Source of the DNA: Cristatella mucedo
Taxonomy: Eukaryota > Bryozoa > Phylactolaemata > Cristatellidae
Length of the DNA: 64,000 nucleotides
Assembly (NCBI GenBank): GCA_009760855.2
Contig: WPIO01000030.1
Coordinates: 3,629,501-3,693,500 of the forward strand
Direction: 5' to 3'
Position numbers and translations under genes: made by a program. The notes under the pieces were generated by a model, which searched no databases, was not told where the DNA came from, and saw only the letters and a list, made by a program, of their open reading frames with translations. Shown in pieces: positions 39,077 to 51,695 of the stretch; the stretch's first letter is position 1, and each line of letters begins with the position of its first letter.

Positions 39077-40744
39077 GCCTGCGCGCTCACGCCAACTAGC
39101 TGTCTCCATAGACTTTCGCGGCGAGGCTAGTTGCACAATGTCGCCGGCCATGCTAACGACATTCGCTTTCCACCTTGAAAGACCTTCGAATTTCGCGCAC
39201 CTACCACCGCGTCGCTCCCCCGAGAGCTTTGGAGCTGCGGGCTGTAGGGAAAATACTTCTGACCAGCGCACGTGGATTCTAAAGACAAACAGCCGTAAGC
39301 GTAATAATGCAAAAACGTCTCTCGTTGCAGGACTGGAGAGAGTATTCCGCCGTACGTCTAAGCGGGACCACAGTGTAGTATACATGAATAAATAAATATA
39401 TATACATATATCCTGTATATATCGTCCAAGTAAGCAACAAGCATTCTAGTAGAGTCCTTTAACCCCAGCGCAGGACTATCTTGCTAGGCACCCGCAACCC
39501 TCCCATCCTTACGCCTATCACAGGAAGTCGCAGCGGCCAGACGGAGCTGCTCACGCGTGCCCGCCATCATGCTGAGGAGGAGACTGAACCTTGACCTTTC
39601 CCTCGGTAGGCAGTTGACGGAGGCTGAGCGGACTGCAGTCGTCAGCCAAGCCTGTGCACATCGGTCGCACGGTGTCAAGGACAATTTAAGCGCCTTTACC
39701 CTTGACCTAAATAAAACCAATCGGGCATTAGGTCTGCCGAAGCACATCTGAATTGTACATACTTTTAGAGTATTTCGTCTCTGCTGCAACGCGTGCACTA
39801 ACGACGTAGGTCCGCAGCGGCAGTCGCTACCGGACTTGCAGTGAGTAGTAAAGGAGGGCTTGCTGCCGGACTAAAATCCGCGACCTGTGTCCTGGATTTC
39901 AAGAACTTTACTCACGGGCTAATTTAAAGGCTGCACAATCAACTCCTTGGTGTGCGAAGCGTTCGTGGAGTATTTTCGTGAAATTCTCCAGAGCCTCGGC
40001 GCGCGCCCTTCCGCAATGCGCGCGCAGGAAGAATCGCATTCGCATTGGAAATCTATAGCGTGCATAGAATGAACACTGTCGTCCGAAGAGCAGCAGCACC
40101 GAAACTCCCCAGTGAGCGCACAGTCGATTTCCGAGGGCTCGATCAAAGGGAAGCTCGCTTGAATGCAAGCGTACGTGTTAGCATACCGGTGGGAGGTTGC
40201 TTGCAAACGTGCGTGCGCAAAAGTCGGGGAAGCGATTGCCTTTTAGCACCAAAGTGCATGCGAGAAATTAGCATACCGCTGGCTAATCGATGGCTTGCGC
40301 AAGCGCTCGAGAGCGATGAACGCGTCTTTTTTTTCGCAAGTCGAGGACTGTGCGAGGCTGTGAAGCCGCTAGCCGCATGTGCACCGAATGGGTACACCGC
40401 CCTCCTCCTAGACTAGTCGACTCGGCCCCCTCGCGCGACGCAAGAAGAATTTTTGGGCGTGTCTAGGAAGTCTGCGGGTGTTGGTTTGATCTCGGACTGA
40501 CCCTTGACCCGCGCTATTTGAGCCCCCGATAAGCTGTCACCCCCCAGGCAGTTGCTGGCTGGATGCAGTGGTGCTGAGGCCGCAAATACAGTGCAGTAGT
40601 GGCGCTGGTCCTTGCTGCCGTCGCATTACAACTACCGATGAAGCGTAGAGGCGGTGGCTCGTTTGTAGTGCCGCTGCCTCGATACATGACGATTTGGTAG
40701 TTCAGCACGGAAACATCTGCAATAGTAACGATAGTTCATTTGAT
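39077..40744. other. Intergenic stretch without a recognised gene
   Basis: A 64-codon + frame at 39557-39751 (MPAIMLRRRLNLDLSLGRQL...) has gene-like composition but no family I recognise and no clear splice context. An AT-rich ata/tata patch lies near 39395-39425. Nothing else is seen. Confidence 0.4.
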
Positions 40745-41005
40745 AAAGTGCCCTCAGAGAATTTGCTATGCTGTTCCTAAACTGTGGACCTCGCTCCCAC
40801 AATTCTTGCGAAACAATATCGGCTCTCCTGCTGCAGACTGCAGCGCATCCTGTCCATCCGTCCTAAGCTGCTATTTCCGCGAAAATTACTTCCAAGGCAG
40901 CCCTGCAGACTAAGCAGTGTTTCTCACTTTCTCATTGTTGCATTGTGTGGTACGCCCAATCAGTCCCATTTAACTTTATTACTCGGAGCAATATAATCGC
41001 CATCC
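40745..41005 (+). mobile_element. LINE-A 3' fragment
   Basis: It contains ctgtggacctcgctcccaca, then attcttgcgaaacaatatc, parallel to ctgtggaactcgcttccaca and attcttacgcaacgacatc of the copy at 50365-51695. It corresponds to the LW.SLP.FLR.N region at the end of the RT ORF. Confidence 0.7.
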
Positions 41006-41864
41006 TATCTCAGAACATGCATTCTTTCTCCTAAAGTTTTAATTTATGTATACAGATAAGGAAAAAATAGTAATACAATTAAGAATCTAAACCACGAGAG
41101 GCGTTTGTTCATCAATAAGGAAAGTAATTCTTAAGACCTAATTTATCCTCCACATTGGATCGCCGATCTTGTGACATCGTAAAGGCATGGTTGGAAACAC
41201 TGTTGACATTTCGTATCGTCGCACGTGCAAACTCGCATTCAAGACAGCCCATTTATGATTTGTGGGAACATATTGACTACAAATTTTCTGCTAATAGGAT
41301 TCGAGCAAGGGATCTCAGGGTTTAAAATCCTTAGCACCAACGCTCTCGGTCTCGGAGAAGCCACTAACCAGGTAAACTAACCGTGTAAACTTCGCTGCTT
41401 CGCGCCGTGGCTGCGCGTGCGTGCAGAGAATCGCCGTGGCTGTGGTGCGGCACGTTTTCACGCTGCCTTTGAGATGCCATCTAAAAAACTGCATCCATGC
41501 GCTCCGTCTATTCAAGCTATAGTTATTAGTATTAGTCCTCTCTGCTCCTGCGTTGCCAGGGACAACATTTCAGATCATTTAGCGGCAGAAAATGTATGCA
41601 GTAGTCGGTTCCGGGAGTGGCTGTACTTAATAGGGTATTATGCCGAGAGCAAAAGCCGTGCTGATGCCTGCATCGCTTAACGGTGCAAGCGGTGCCAAAC
41701 TTTTAGATTTATAAAGGCTAGGGTTGAATTTGGCGAATATGATTCTTAGAGTCTATTTGTCTCAAATGAGGCAACTGAGGCTTAGCGCTTTTAGGTAACT
41801 GAGAATTATATCAACGTCCAGGCTTTCTCGAAAGCCGAGAGAACGAAAGCCGTATGGCAGTGAC

Positions 41865-42610
41865 CTCAAAATTAGATCACTGTAATTCGCTTCTCGAAAG
41901 GCTGTGCAGGAATGCGCCGAAGCAGAAGCATTCCGGGAGATAGTTGATCTTTTGGGGCATCAGCTTTGATCTCGCATCTATTTCCGCTAACTGCATTGGC
42001 GCATAATAGAAGATTTTAAAATTCAATTCGCTAGGCTTCAATTGGTATCTATGCATCCACGAAATTGAGGAGGTCGGCGCTTGGCGACAGCCAGTTTGAC
42101 AGAATGCAGCCTTGCCGGACTGAGCTCCTCTAGAGCTGCCGCCAGCACTGCCATTCATTGACGGCTTACCAAGCCCGTGCCGTCCTGAATGGAATCTGCG
42201 ATCGGTGTTCACTATATAAATGCTTAACTGCAGGGCTGTTTAATTCTTTTTCCCAAAGGCTGCTCCCAATAGGGGCTTTTGCCATGCAGGTCCCTAAATG
42301 TGGAGCTCACCACGGCAATTCTTTTGCAAGGACATATATCCCCTGAAGCTGACTCCAGTACACCCTTTTGGTGATTTCAGCGCTGCTATTTCCCAGCTAC
42401 CCACTTCCTCGACCGCAACGTTGAATGATTTATAGTTTCAACTTTCTCTTCGTTACGCTAAATAGAGAGTATTGGCTAACGTATGCGCACCGAAAGCCGC
42501 TTACGCTTCGAGGGCGCTATAACACAACTCTGGAGGGGAGTGTCCATTTAGCCTTTTTGACTGTATGGAGTTATAGGTGGAAATGCATGTTTCTACTATG
42601 AAAACTGATG
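41865..42610 (+). mobile_element. LINE-A, decayed 3' half
   Basis: It starts with KLDHCNSLLERL (LDYCNSLLAGLP in other copies). It loses frame, regains the LW.SLP-like KCGAHHGNSFARTYI, and ends in the LINE-A 3' UTR (aaagccgcttacgcttcgag, then gcgctata.cacaactct and gtatggagtta). Confidence 0.7.
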
Positions 42611-44765
42611 CCGCCCCAGGTGCGCATGATTTGTGAGTTAATTCTGTAAATGCGGAGAAATGCAGCGCCGGTTTAAGAACGATATAAGTTTATCAGATAC
42701 TCGCTAATACCTTTTATTTCATACCTGATTAATTATATCACTGAACTGCAAATGAAAGATTTTTGCCATTTATTTTAAATATAATTGATGATTAAATAAA
42801 TATTGAGATGTTCTTTCAGAATCTGTAACTCGGTTTGACACAGCACATCAGGATTTTTAGTAATTTGAATTTTCATTTTACAATACATTCACATGAAATA
42901 CATACAGTTTGTACACTCGTTTAATAACAATATAATTTAGGTTATAAAAAATTTATAACTCAGTCTTTCTTAATTTAGTCAAATTGTTTTTATCTGCTTT
43001 TTCCTTGACTTTCTGCTAGGTTCAGCAGCTGGATTGTGGAACTTCAGGCTCCAATGGTTATCATCATCATTTTAAAATTCCAGAGGCCTTGATATAAACG
43101 CTCCGTTTCACATGTTTCCTAATGGTTCCTCTCACCCTGTTCCTTTGCTGAATGCTCCTAAATTTGACGGGCAATAGTCAAGGTGAGAGTTTAGAAAATC
43201 TTATAAATATATAATTATAAATTAGAAAGTCTTACTATTGAGTATCTTGACACTCATTCTGCTGCCAAGTGCCGCGTAGCATCGAATCAGGCTGGATCAT
43301 GTGGATCATAGCACTTTTCTGTTTGGTTAACCAAGTCAATCTTCTACGTTTCTGCAATAAAAAAAAGTGAGCCTTTCGTCTAAAATTACGTATGAAACTC
43401 TTTTTCACGATGCCTTTACCTCGAAAATGTAGTACCAGCGCAAATAACTTTGTTTCTTTTAATTTAGAACAGAGGGTTTCAGCGGAATCTTTGGGCAGGT
43501 AAAGGTCTCTCGCTAAGTCATCTGGATCAGATTGTGACATTAGTTTAGGTGTTGGAAAGTCAAAAGCATCTTAGTTCTCATCAACGACACCTTCACTTGT
43601 ACTGGAATCACTGTCAGTCAATATAACATTAAGTGTAACTGGTGGAACACGAACGATCACCTCATTATGGTGCGGTACAGGTCGTATCGCTGACAATAGA
43701 TGTGGATATTCAATGTTGTATTCTTCTTGCTTAAACCCTGCACGTTAGTGACGCACAATCTGAAGCATAGTCAGTTTGTTCTCTCAAAAGGTTTGGTACT
43801 CCAAATGGCATGCATTTGGTTGGACCTTACAACTATTGTCTCAAATTTTCTACACACGGCTTGCACACCATATTCGGTGCCTATGTCTTACCCTGATCTC
43901 CCAGATTTCACCCAAAGTAGGCGTGATAGCACTGTTTGATGAATGTATTAATCGGTAGCCGCTGCTCTTTTGCCGAGAATCTCCCGCAGATGTAGCAGGA
44001 TATATGTGATGAATTCTTACACTCCCTTGGCATTGTAAATCACAAATATCCGTTGATTTAAAAAATTATATCAACCAATAAAATTGCTAATTGCTCAACA
44101 AAACATTGATGCCAGTAAGTGACTGTAGCAAGTAAACCTAATGAAAGCCAATACAATTGTACATAATGCGTAAATTTTTTAAGTGCATCAGATCTTTGAT
44201 AAACCAAATTTACCAAACCTGCCGCTCTAAAGCAAAAAACACAACAGATCCTCATTTGTAATGCATATGTTGCTCGGTTTTCACAGCAGAGAGCCAGCCG
44301 ATGATTAACACCAACAGTTTATTGTACGACGCACGGAGCGGAGGGATGCACGACTCCCTTTGCACCCTTCTCCCACTCGACACTCGCCTCATCTCGACTC
44401 TCTTCTCCTCTACCACGGCTGTGCCCTCACCGACCCCAATGATTCACCCGAGGCGGACCACAGCTGTGCACCGGCCGACCCTAATGGTGTATCCGCCAAT
44501 CTACCATCTGTTCACCACTGGGTTACCGGCCTGTGTCCACGCCACAACACGGGCGGACCACAGCTGTGCACCGGCCCCTCTCGACGATACTCCCAACAGC
44601 TGCTCACCAGCGGCTTATCAGAGGAGCAGTACAGGCCTGCATATAACCCAACTACAGCATATTTGGAAACTATAAAAAAAGTAAGGTAGCCTATATCATG
44701 CAGACTAATGTCTAGGGTCGAAGGAAAATATCAGCAATCTTTGTCAAAGGAGACACCTAGGGCTA
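42611..44765. other. AT-rich intergenic DNA
   Basis: Apart from the pseudogene fragment at 43235-43690 I see two copies of a 24-bp direct repeat (44453-44476 and 44553-44576) in a GC-richer island at 44300-44690. No exon was recognised. Confidence 0.45.
43235..43690 (-). pseudogene. Broken transposon-associated ORF (LNDLVRDL-type)
   Basis: The - strand reads DSDSSTSEG, a stop, then DFDFPTPKL-like residues and SQSDPDDLARDLYLPKDSAE, followed by CSKLKE. This resembles a segment common in invertebrate genomes with LNDLVRDL.L.K..AELLGSRL, usually annotated as an uncharacterised or transposon-related protein. An in-frame stop near 43565 and a degenerate 3' half show that it is inactive. The family is named from memory of the motif only, and no function is claimed. 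Confidence 0.5.
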
Positions 44766-45070
44766 CGACGAGTCTTTCAATCAATAGGGGAGCGAGAATT
44801 ATCATCTAGGAGGGGCAAGACTGACGAAATTTATGTGCCGGGGCAAGACCCGCAAGATATTCAGGTAGGCAGAGTTAGAACCACAATTAAAATTATAGGT
44901 TATATTCGACACGAACTCCACGGCTGCTCATCGAATGAGATTAAGATATGACGTCGTCATTAGCGACGGTAGCGGGGGGGGCGAAGCATAACAATAGGGG
45001 AGCGGCCCGGTTTGCTGCCAGGCTGCAAAGGGGGCACATTCCTCACTGCCCCCAGGCTCTATCGCAACTT
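44766..45070 (+). mobile_element. hAT-like non-autonomous repeat, diverged copy
   Basis: It shares with 21880-22131 and 58300-58460 the order tcatctagg-gggcaagac, aaatttatgtg, gggcaagacccgc, attataggt, acgaactc.acggctgctcatcg. It then has a G run and ...gccccc. No clean terminal repeats are visible. Confidence 0.4.
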
Positions 45071-48000
45071 TGAATTATATAGTGGAGCGCGCATTCATCA
45101 AATCGCCGCATCCGTCTTCTGATTTATTGGAGATAAGCAAATGATGAGACCTTGACATAGATTTCTGCATCGTGATATCGAAGGAAGATCACACATTGGA
45201 TTCAGGTAGTTTATCTGCATACGAGATCCATCGCTAGAGTTTTCCGCTAAAAGGGGTGGTAAGATTCAGGCTTAGCACTTCGTCAACATGTAGAGATTAG
45301 ATTTAAGGTTACAATGAGCTTACCAGGAATTTCAGAAGAAAATTGTGTTGGCCTTCCGAAGTCTAGAATAAATTACTGCGACCAGAGGCATATTACCAAG
45401 TACAAAACGCAATGTTCACGCTCTTCGTTAAAGTAAAATCCTGTTATTTTTAAATGTTATCAAATCAAAAGCTTTGCACAAGACATTTAAAAAAGTGCGA
45501 GTAGTAAGAGCTGGAAATCAAGATAAAATCCAGCGGCCTGATTACTGTAGAACATGGTAGCGACATTACGCGACTAACACGGCATATCACCAGGAGATAA
45601 GTTTAAAACCACAGCTTGTTCACTTATTGATTACTTTTTCCACTGTCTATCTATGGCAAAGTATATTATCTTTATGATATTGGTTGATGATCTATTGCTA
45701 TCTAATGGAACTGATTTTATCAACTCGCTCCTGATTAGATCGGCACTCGCATGCACGTTGTAAAATAATACTCCGTATTAATAGTATCAATTATTTGAGG
45801 CTGTTATAATGAAGCCTCTGGATCTTTCACTTTATTTCAATTTTGCATGATATCTGGACAATCAAAGCAAAAGACCCTGACTCCTCTTGCAACTAGAGAA
45901 AATGATGTGTAATAGTGCATTCTGTTGGCTTGAATTTTCCTATTCCTCGTGTGATCAAATCTTGGCTGTACCAATGCAGATTAATGACCACATTTAATAA
46001 CCAATTGGAGCTGAAAGTCGCGATTTGGCAGTGGGAGATCGGAGTTTCTGTAGCTCTGTTGGTAGAGGCTAACGAAGTAAGCCAGAAGTCACGTGATCGC
46101 TCCCTGCCTGATGCGAGATTTGGTGTTATCAGTCTCCATTTTCGAAAAGCAAATAAGTGGCCAGAAATACAGATTGACTGCCAGAAGGTCGCGAGGAAGA
46201 GAGTTGCATTCATTTTTTGCCGCGCCATTAGTTACTTTGTAGTATTACTCTTCTACGCTGCCATCACACGCTTTCGGTGTCTATTTTGGCGTGCCATTGC
46301 TTACTTCGCGTTTCGCTTCTGCCCAATTCGAGGTAGCGCGGTAGCGCAGTCGAGCTACTGGCTTGTACTTTACGGCTGTATGTATGAATAGGCACTTTAT
46401 GTACATTTAAATGTAAATAATTATGTAAATTTATAAATCGCAATTTCAGAAAGTGATGTTTAGATGGGCTTGAGAGAAAGTAGGGTCTGTCAGTCGTGCC
46501 GTCGCCTACTGAAGGCGAACTGGCAATCTCCACCAGACTAGAGGTGAGAGTCATACAAATTAACCGTGACCTTATAATTTTTTCGCATAGCGTTTAAGAG
46601 AAACTTAATATAATTTCTTAGCGATCCCATGGATGCATTTCGGCAGTTGTCATTGCCAATGCCGTCTCTCATCTATAAGGCTCGAGATTACGGTCTTGTA
46701 AAGTTTGGAGGAGTGTGAACGAGAAAGCTATGTCTTTTGACCAAGGGTCTTTTGGTCAGTCTTTCATATATGAAAATTTGATCAAGTGACGAGCTTCACT
46801 CCAAAGGACAGCAGCAAAAAAAAATCATTCTTCAGATTTCTTCTCCGTTATTATTGAGATGCGATACAGTTCCCAAAACTTTACGCTTTTTAAGAAGCTT
46901 GTTTGAGAGTGTCTTCAAACCTCTTTACAATAAAATTTAGATAATGTTGCTACTTGGCACGGGCATGCTGCTGCGCACAGGCTTGCTGCTGCTCGCCGCC
47001 GACGACATTGCCCCGTTTCAGAACGGTTTTGGCCTATCCCTTAGAACCGACTGACCCATGTTCAACTGCTGTTTACATGGAACCCTTCTCCGCTTCGGCC
47101 TTCAAAGTTCTCATTTGAATACTTGCTACTACCACCAAGATCTGCACTCGCGGCGGCTCCACGCGGGCTCGCGCCCGACGCTTCGGCGTTCACCGCGACG
47201 GCCCTCCTACTCGTCGGCGCCTGGCTTCCAGACGGCATTCTTTGAGGTTAGACTTTTTTAACAAGTTCAAGTTCACAACTCATGTGTCTGTAGCGAGTTA
47301 CGGCATTGTAGTTTTGGATTCACTCAAGTTTGCGGGGTATTTTCTTTTACTTAAGATAAATATCATGGTATTTGCCGGAAGCAGGCAGTGACCGTACAGC
47401 TTTGCATATAGCTGCCAGCACCAATTAACTAGACTTTCGTGATAGCGGAACAGTAAGTTTAAAAACCAGAGATATCAAACTATGACAGTATTATAACTCA
47501 CGACATATAGGTTTGCCTAATATATCCCTGAAGATAGTGTTGCGAATGTTTTGGAATTGGTGACTCGATTGATCCGTGATAGAAGCAGGTCAGATAATAT
47601 CTCTCGTTTCCATGAGGTATTTAGTGGCTTCAAGAATTCAAGTAAATGTGTTGAGATAAATTCTAAAAACTGAAACTGTTAAGCACTGGCACGTCAATTC
47701 AGCTACGCGGCTATGGTCATCACAGCTTTTTGGGTGCGATGATTTTGTCGTCAAAAGAGTAGGAGACACATCTCCAGCTGATAAAGCCGCCGCGAGTTCC
47801 AATTCGTATTTTTATGCACAATCAGGTAAACCACGAAACTGTATACTCCTAAGCTCGCCGCATATGACATAAGTAAAAGATACAATTAGGCTAAAGTTCA
47901 AATTATTGAACTTAGAATGATTAAGACATCTTCGGCCCGTTATTAGCTTTAATTAAATAACTAACCCTGGTAGTGAATAAGATTAAGGACTTAACCGTAG

Positions 48001-49589
48001 TGCTGTGGAGATAGTACGCTAAAAACACTGAAAAAATCGATCTAAACATTAAAAAGCTGTGAATAAACAAACAAAACTTAATCACACAAATTTATTACCT
48101 CTTTATCATTTATACCCACGAAAAAATCTTCTCTCACTACCTTCAAAAACATGACTTAATAATGATGATAACCGTAACAGGTCTTTTGTTTAGCGCCCAA
48201 GATAACTTAATTTCTATGAAGATGCTATAGAACTCGCTGCAAGAGAATCTATAATCATGGGATTAGTGAAAATCGCGATATCAAACATGCAACCACCCAA
48301 AAAGTAGCATCCTTAAACTAGCATGCTAAAGAAAAAATTTAACCCCTCATAGCCCCAGGTTAGTAAGGCCTCTGAGCAGTAACATGAACTGAATCACGCA
48401 CAGGTAGGCACGAAAAGTACACCAGAGCACAAAAAGCCACGCACACTCTGTCGAAGGGAAAGATGACCGGAACCGATGTTTGCTGGCTAATACTTTTGTC
48501 CCCTAAATTTTTGCTGTAACATTAATGGTAGTCTGACCCTCAGTGCGTCGTCATCGATGTCATGACGTCTTTTGGGCGAAAAATGAGTTAATTACAGTAT
48601 CCGTTCTCTTGCTTGTCACCAGTTCAGAATCCCTGCTGCTCAACGTGAATCATCGATCGCTACTACATATCACCCAGCTCCATTCAGCGTGCAGTCTTCT
48701 CTTGAAATAACCACCCGTGCACATCGCGAATACGTCTGTAGTGTCGAATGCATCTCGGCCTACTTTTACACCTTAAACTCTGGGCTTTCTCACAAGCCAA
48801 ACGCTGTCGCACTCAACCAATAAGAGCCAACGTCCGCGGCTCACGCGAGTAGCGTATCCGCTGCTGGCGCCAAAGTGTTTTCGAAGAAGAGCTGGCCGAA
48901 CGGTTGCAGGACGTTTGAGCAGGATTTGTTTTGAAGACATTCCAAAATATCTCGTCTCATATTGATTCATTTTCTCCACCTGAGTCGGCGCGAATTATAC
49001 GGTGCAGTTGAATGCTATATATTAGATTATCATCAAGTTATACTGATTGCCCAGATTGTGACAACCTATATTCTTCAATGTAAGAGCAAATATAAATACA
49101 GCAGGAGAATGCTGGATAGCGCTACGGAGCTGGCGGCACGCCGGGGTCAGCCGCAGCCAGCTCTGTCGCCGAAGAGTGGTGTCACAGCAGCCGCGTGTCA
49201 CCACAGCATAGTGGAGTGATGGTCGAGTAAATAATGCAAGTAAATACTACTTAAATTAAATCTACAGAAAAAATACTTTATGCCACATTTTTAAGCATGA
49301 CGCATTTAAGGACATTAAGAGGAGTAACCACCATCGCTCCGAGGGAAGGTTGCAATATGCAAATGAGGCGGATATTCACTTTATCATTTGCAGTAATTTG
49401 CTGTCGGTCTCCAAAGTCTTCATTTTACGTCACTGCAAAAAAAGCCGAAGTAATCGGATCACATGCTTAATCTCGAGCAGCTGTCAAATTGGCTTCCAGT
49501 GATTTGCGGGCCTCTGACAGGTCCTTCAGAAGTTATAAACCACACACATCATATCGCAGTCAGGGTCGGCGGAGCCGGAGGGGGGCTAG
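45071..49589. other. AT-rich intergenic DNA with no recognised gene
   Basis: The longest open frame (45915-46391, + strand, 158 codons) shows no known domain. It includes a tRNA-like stretch near 46048-46115 (gtagctctgttggtagagg) that suggests a SINE head rather than a gene. The rest has no simple repeat over 30 bp. Confidence 0.4.
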
Positions 49590-50060
49590 TTCAATTAAAA
49601 AAATTTTATGCTAGTGGCAGTCACGACTAAAAAGAAGGCAGATCCGGGGAAATATGGCGTACCTCAGGGCTTTATGCTTGGTCCCGTTCTTTTCACGGTT
49701 TATACTCTCCCTCTTGCCGATGTGATTGCCAAGCACAATCTAGGCTTTCACTTCTATGCAGATGACCACAGTTGTACCTTTGCTTTGATCCCTCCTGGCC
49801 TTCGAGCACGTCGAATTCTCTCAACTTCCTTGTGGCATTAATGTGGCATTAATGTGGCATTAATGTGGCATTAATGACATCCGTAAATGGATAGTAGCTA
49901 ACTTTCTTAAATTAAATGATGATACAACTAACTTACTAGTTATGGGCAAACTAAGTGTGATTCAGAAATTAGATAGGCTAACGTTCAAAATCGGCTTTGC
50001 CAGCATATCTCCTGTTGAATCTGCACTAAATCTAGGTGTCATGCTCTAAAGTGACATTTT
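49590..50060 (+). mobile_element. LINE-B fragment with intact YADD
   Basis: It reads [20 protein letters not shown] and [12 protein letters not shown], the RT motifs B and C of L2/CR1-type elements. After the tandem 11-bp repeat at 49831-49874 come NFLKLNDDTTNLLVMGK and ALNLGVML. Both ends are lost. Confidence 0.85.
49831..49874 (+). repeat. 11-bp tandem repeat, four copies
   Basis: Four perfect copies of tgtggcattaa within the LINE-B reading frame. The same sequence occurs once in the related element, so it is a local expansion. Confidence 0.9.
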
Positions 50061-50364
50061 GTTAGACGACCACATCACTTGTTAGAGGACCACATCACCG
50101 GTTTTCCGAGATTTCTGCATGCGATGTGGCTACCTTAATAAGGTCTAGAAAAAAGAGCTCGTCTCCTGAAGACTCTATACCATAATCTCTGTGGTCTTCA
50201 CTGGCAGACCAATTTAGCCCTGCCATAAGCAAGATTTTTATGCTTCTTTGGGAAAAGGGGTCGTCCCCAAGTCCTTCAATTCGGCAATCGATAGACCCAT
50301 ACTTATAAAGCCTGGATTGGATACAGAGGTCCTTGCACATATCGCTCAGTCCCCTTCCTCCTTT
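50061..50364. other. Unassigned segment between LINE pieces
   Basis: An 81-codon - frame (50340-50095) covers most of it. No family was recognised. It lies between LINE-B and LINE-A and may belong to another element. Confidence 0.35.
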
Positions 50365-51695
50365 CTAGTCAAAGATTCTTGAAAAAATTGTTGCTAAGCA
50401 GCTGGTAGAACAAATGTCAGAAACATTTCAATCAGGGTTTAAGAGGCAGCACTCCACTGAAACTGCTCTCCTCCGTGTTAGCAATGACATTCTACGTGGC
50501 AACTACGACGGGAATGTCACTGCCCTAGCTCTGTTAGATCTGTCAGCTGCCTTCGACACCATTGATCACGATGTTCTACTTGAACGATTGAGAACAACGA
50601 TCGGTCTGGCAGACGAGGCACTGGCGTGGTTTAAATAGTACTTGTCTGATCGTGTTCAATTCGTGTCGTGTGAGGGTCAGGTCTCACACATGAGACGGGT
50701 CACCTGTGGAGTTTCCCAAGGATCCGTACTTGGTCCCTTGCTGTTCTCCATTTATACACAACCTCTGGGAAAAGTGATTAAGGCCCATAGAATAGGATAT
50801 CACTTCTATGCTGACAATACGGATTAAAAGGCTTTGCTGCTCTAATAGGTGATGCTATTATGCGACCTTCACCACGTGCTCGTAATCTAGGTGTCGTTTT
50901 CTACAGCTGCCTCAATTTTAAAAGCTTCATTCAGAAGACTGCATCTACAGCTAGCCATCACGTCCAATCCTTATCCAAGATTAGGAGCTGTCTCCCACAG
51001 TTGCTTGTAAAAAATTTAACTAGCTCCTTAGGTCTGTCTCGGCTTGATTATTGTAATTCCCTTTTGGCTGGGCTGCCAAAGAAAGCTATTACGCCACTAC
51101 AGCGGACTATGAATAAGGCTGCAAGGTTAGTCTTCAAGTCCCAGCGGTTTGAGCACGTGTCTCCTCTGCTAAAAGAGCTAGTATGGATGCCGGTTGAGCA
51201 AAGGATACAGAGCAAAGTTCTTACGCTGACCCACAAGGTCCGCCATGGCTTGGCTCCTTCGTACCGCACGAACTGCTGCATCAGTTTCAGCCTGTTCGTG
51301 CCCTCAGGTCCTGTGTGGACAATAAATTAGCTGTCCCATTCCTCCGCTTAAAGACAGTCGGTGACAGAAGCTTTAGCTCTGCAGGTCTTAGACTGTGGAA
51401 CTCGCTTCCACAATTCTTACGCAACGACATCTACTCTCCAACTGCCAACTATGGCACATCTTTTTCAGCGGTCCTGAACTGCTACTTCCATGCTACTCAC
51501 TACCTCAACTACTCTTCCGACTCTGCTATGTTTCCCACTTCTCTTTGTTGTGTGAGACGAAGTCTGTTGGCTATCGAATGCGTACCAAAAGCCGCTTAGG
51601 CTATGAGTGCGCTATACAAAACTCTCCTGCGTAACACCCACATAGACTTTGTGGTTTTGTGGAGTTACAGACGGAGATACATTACATTAAATCAG
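50365..51695 (+). mobile_element. LINE-A (L2/CR1-like), RT domain to 3' end
   Basis: In order: KILEKIVAKQLVEQM, FQSGFKRQHSTETALL, LALLDLSAAFDTIDHDVLL (RT motif A), a stop after LAWFK, then VSQGSVLGPLLFSIYTQPLG (motif B) and GYHFYADNTD. At about 50822 a deletion removes the ~54 residues present in the - copy at 6648-7765, and the frame resumes at the GFAALIGDAIMRPSPRARNL segment. SRLDYCNSLLAGLPKKAI and LWNSLPQFLRNDIYS follow. The 3' UTR ends near gacggagatacatta. Confidence 0.93.
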
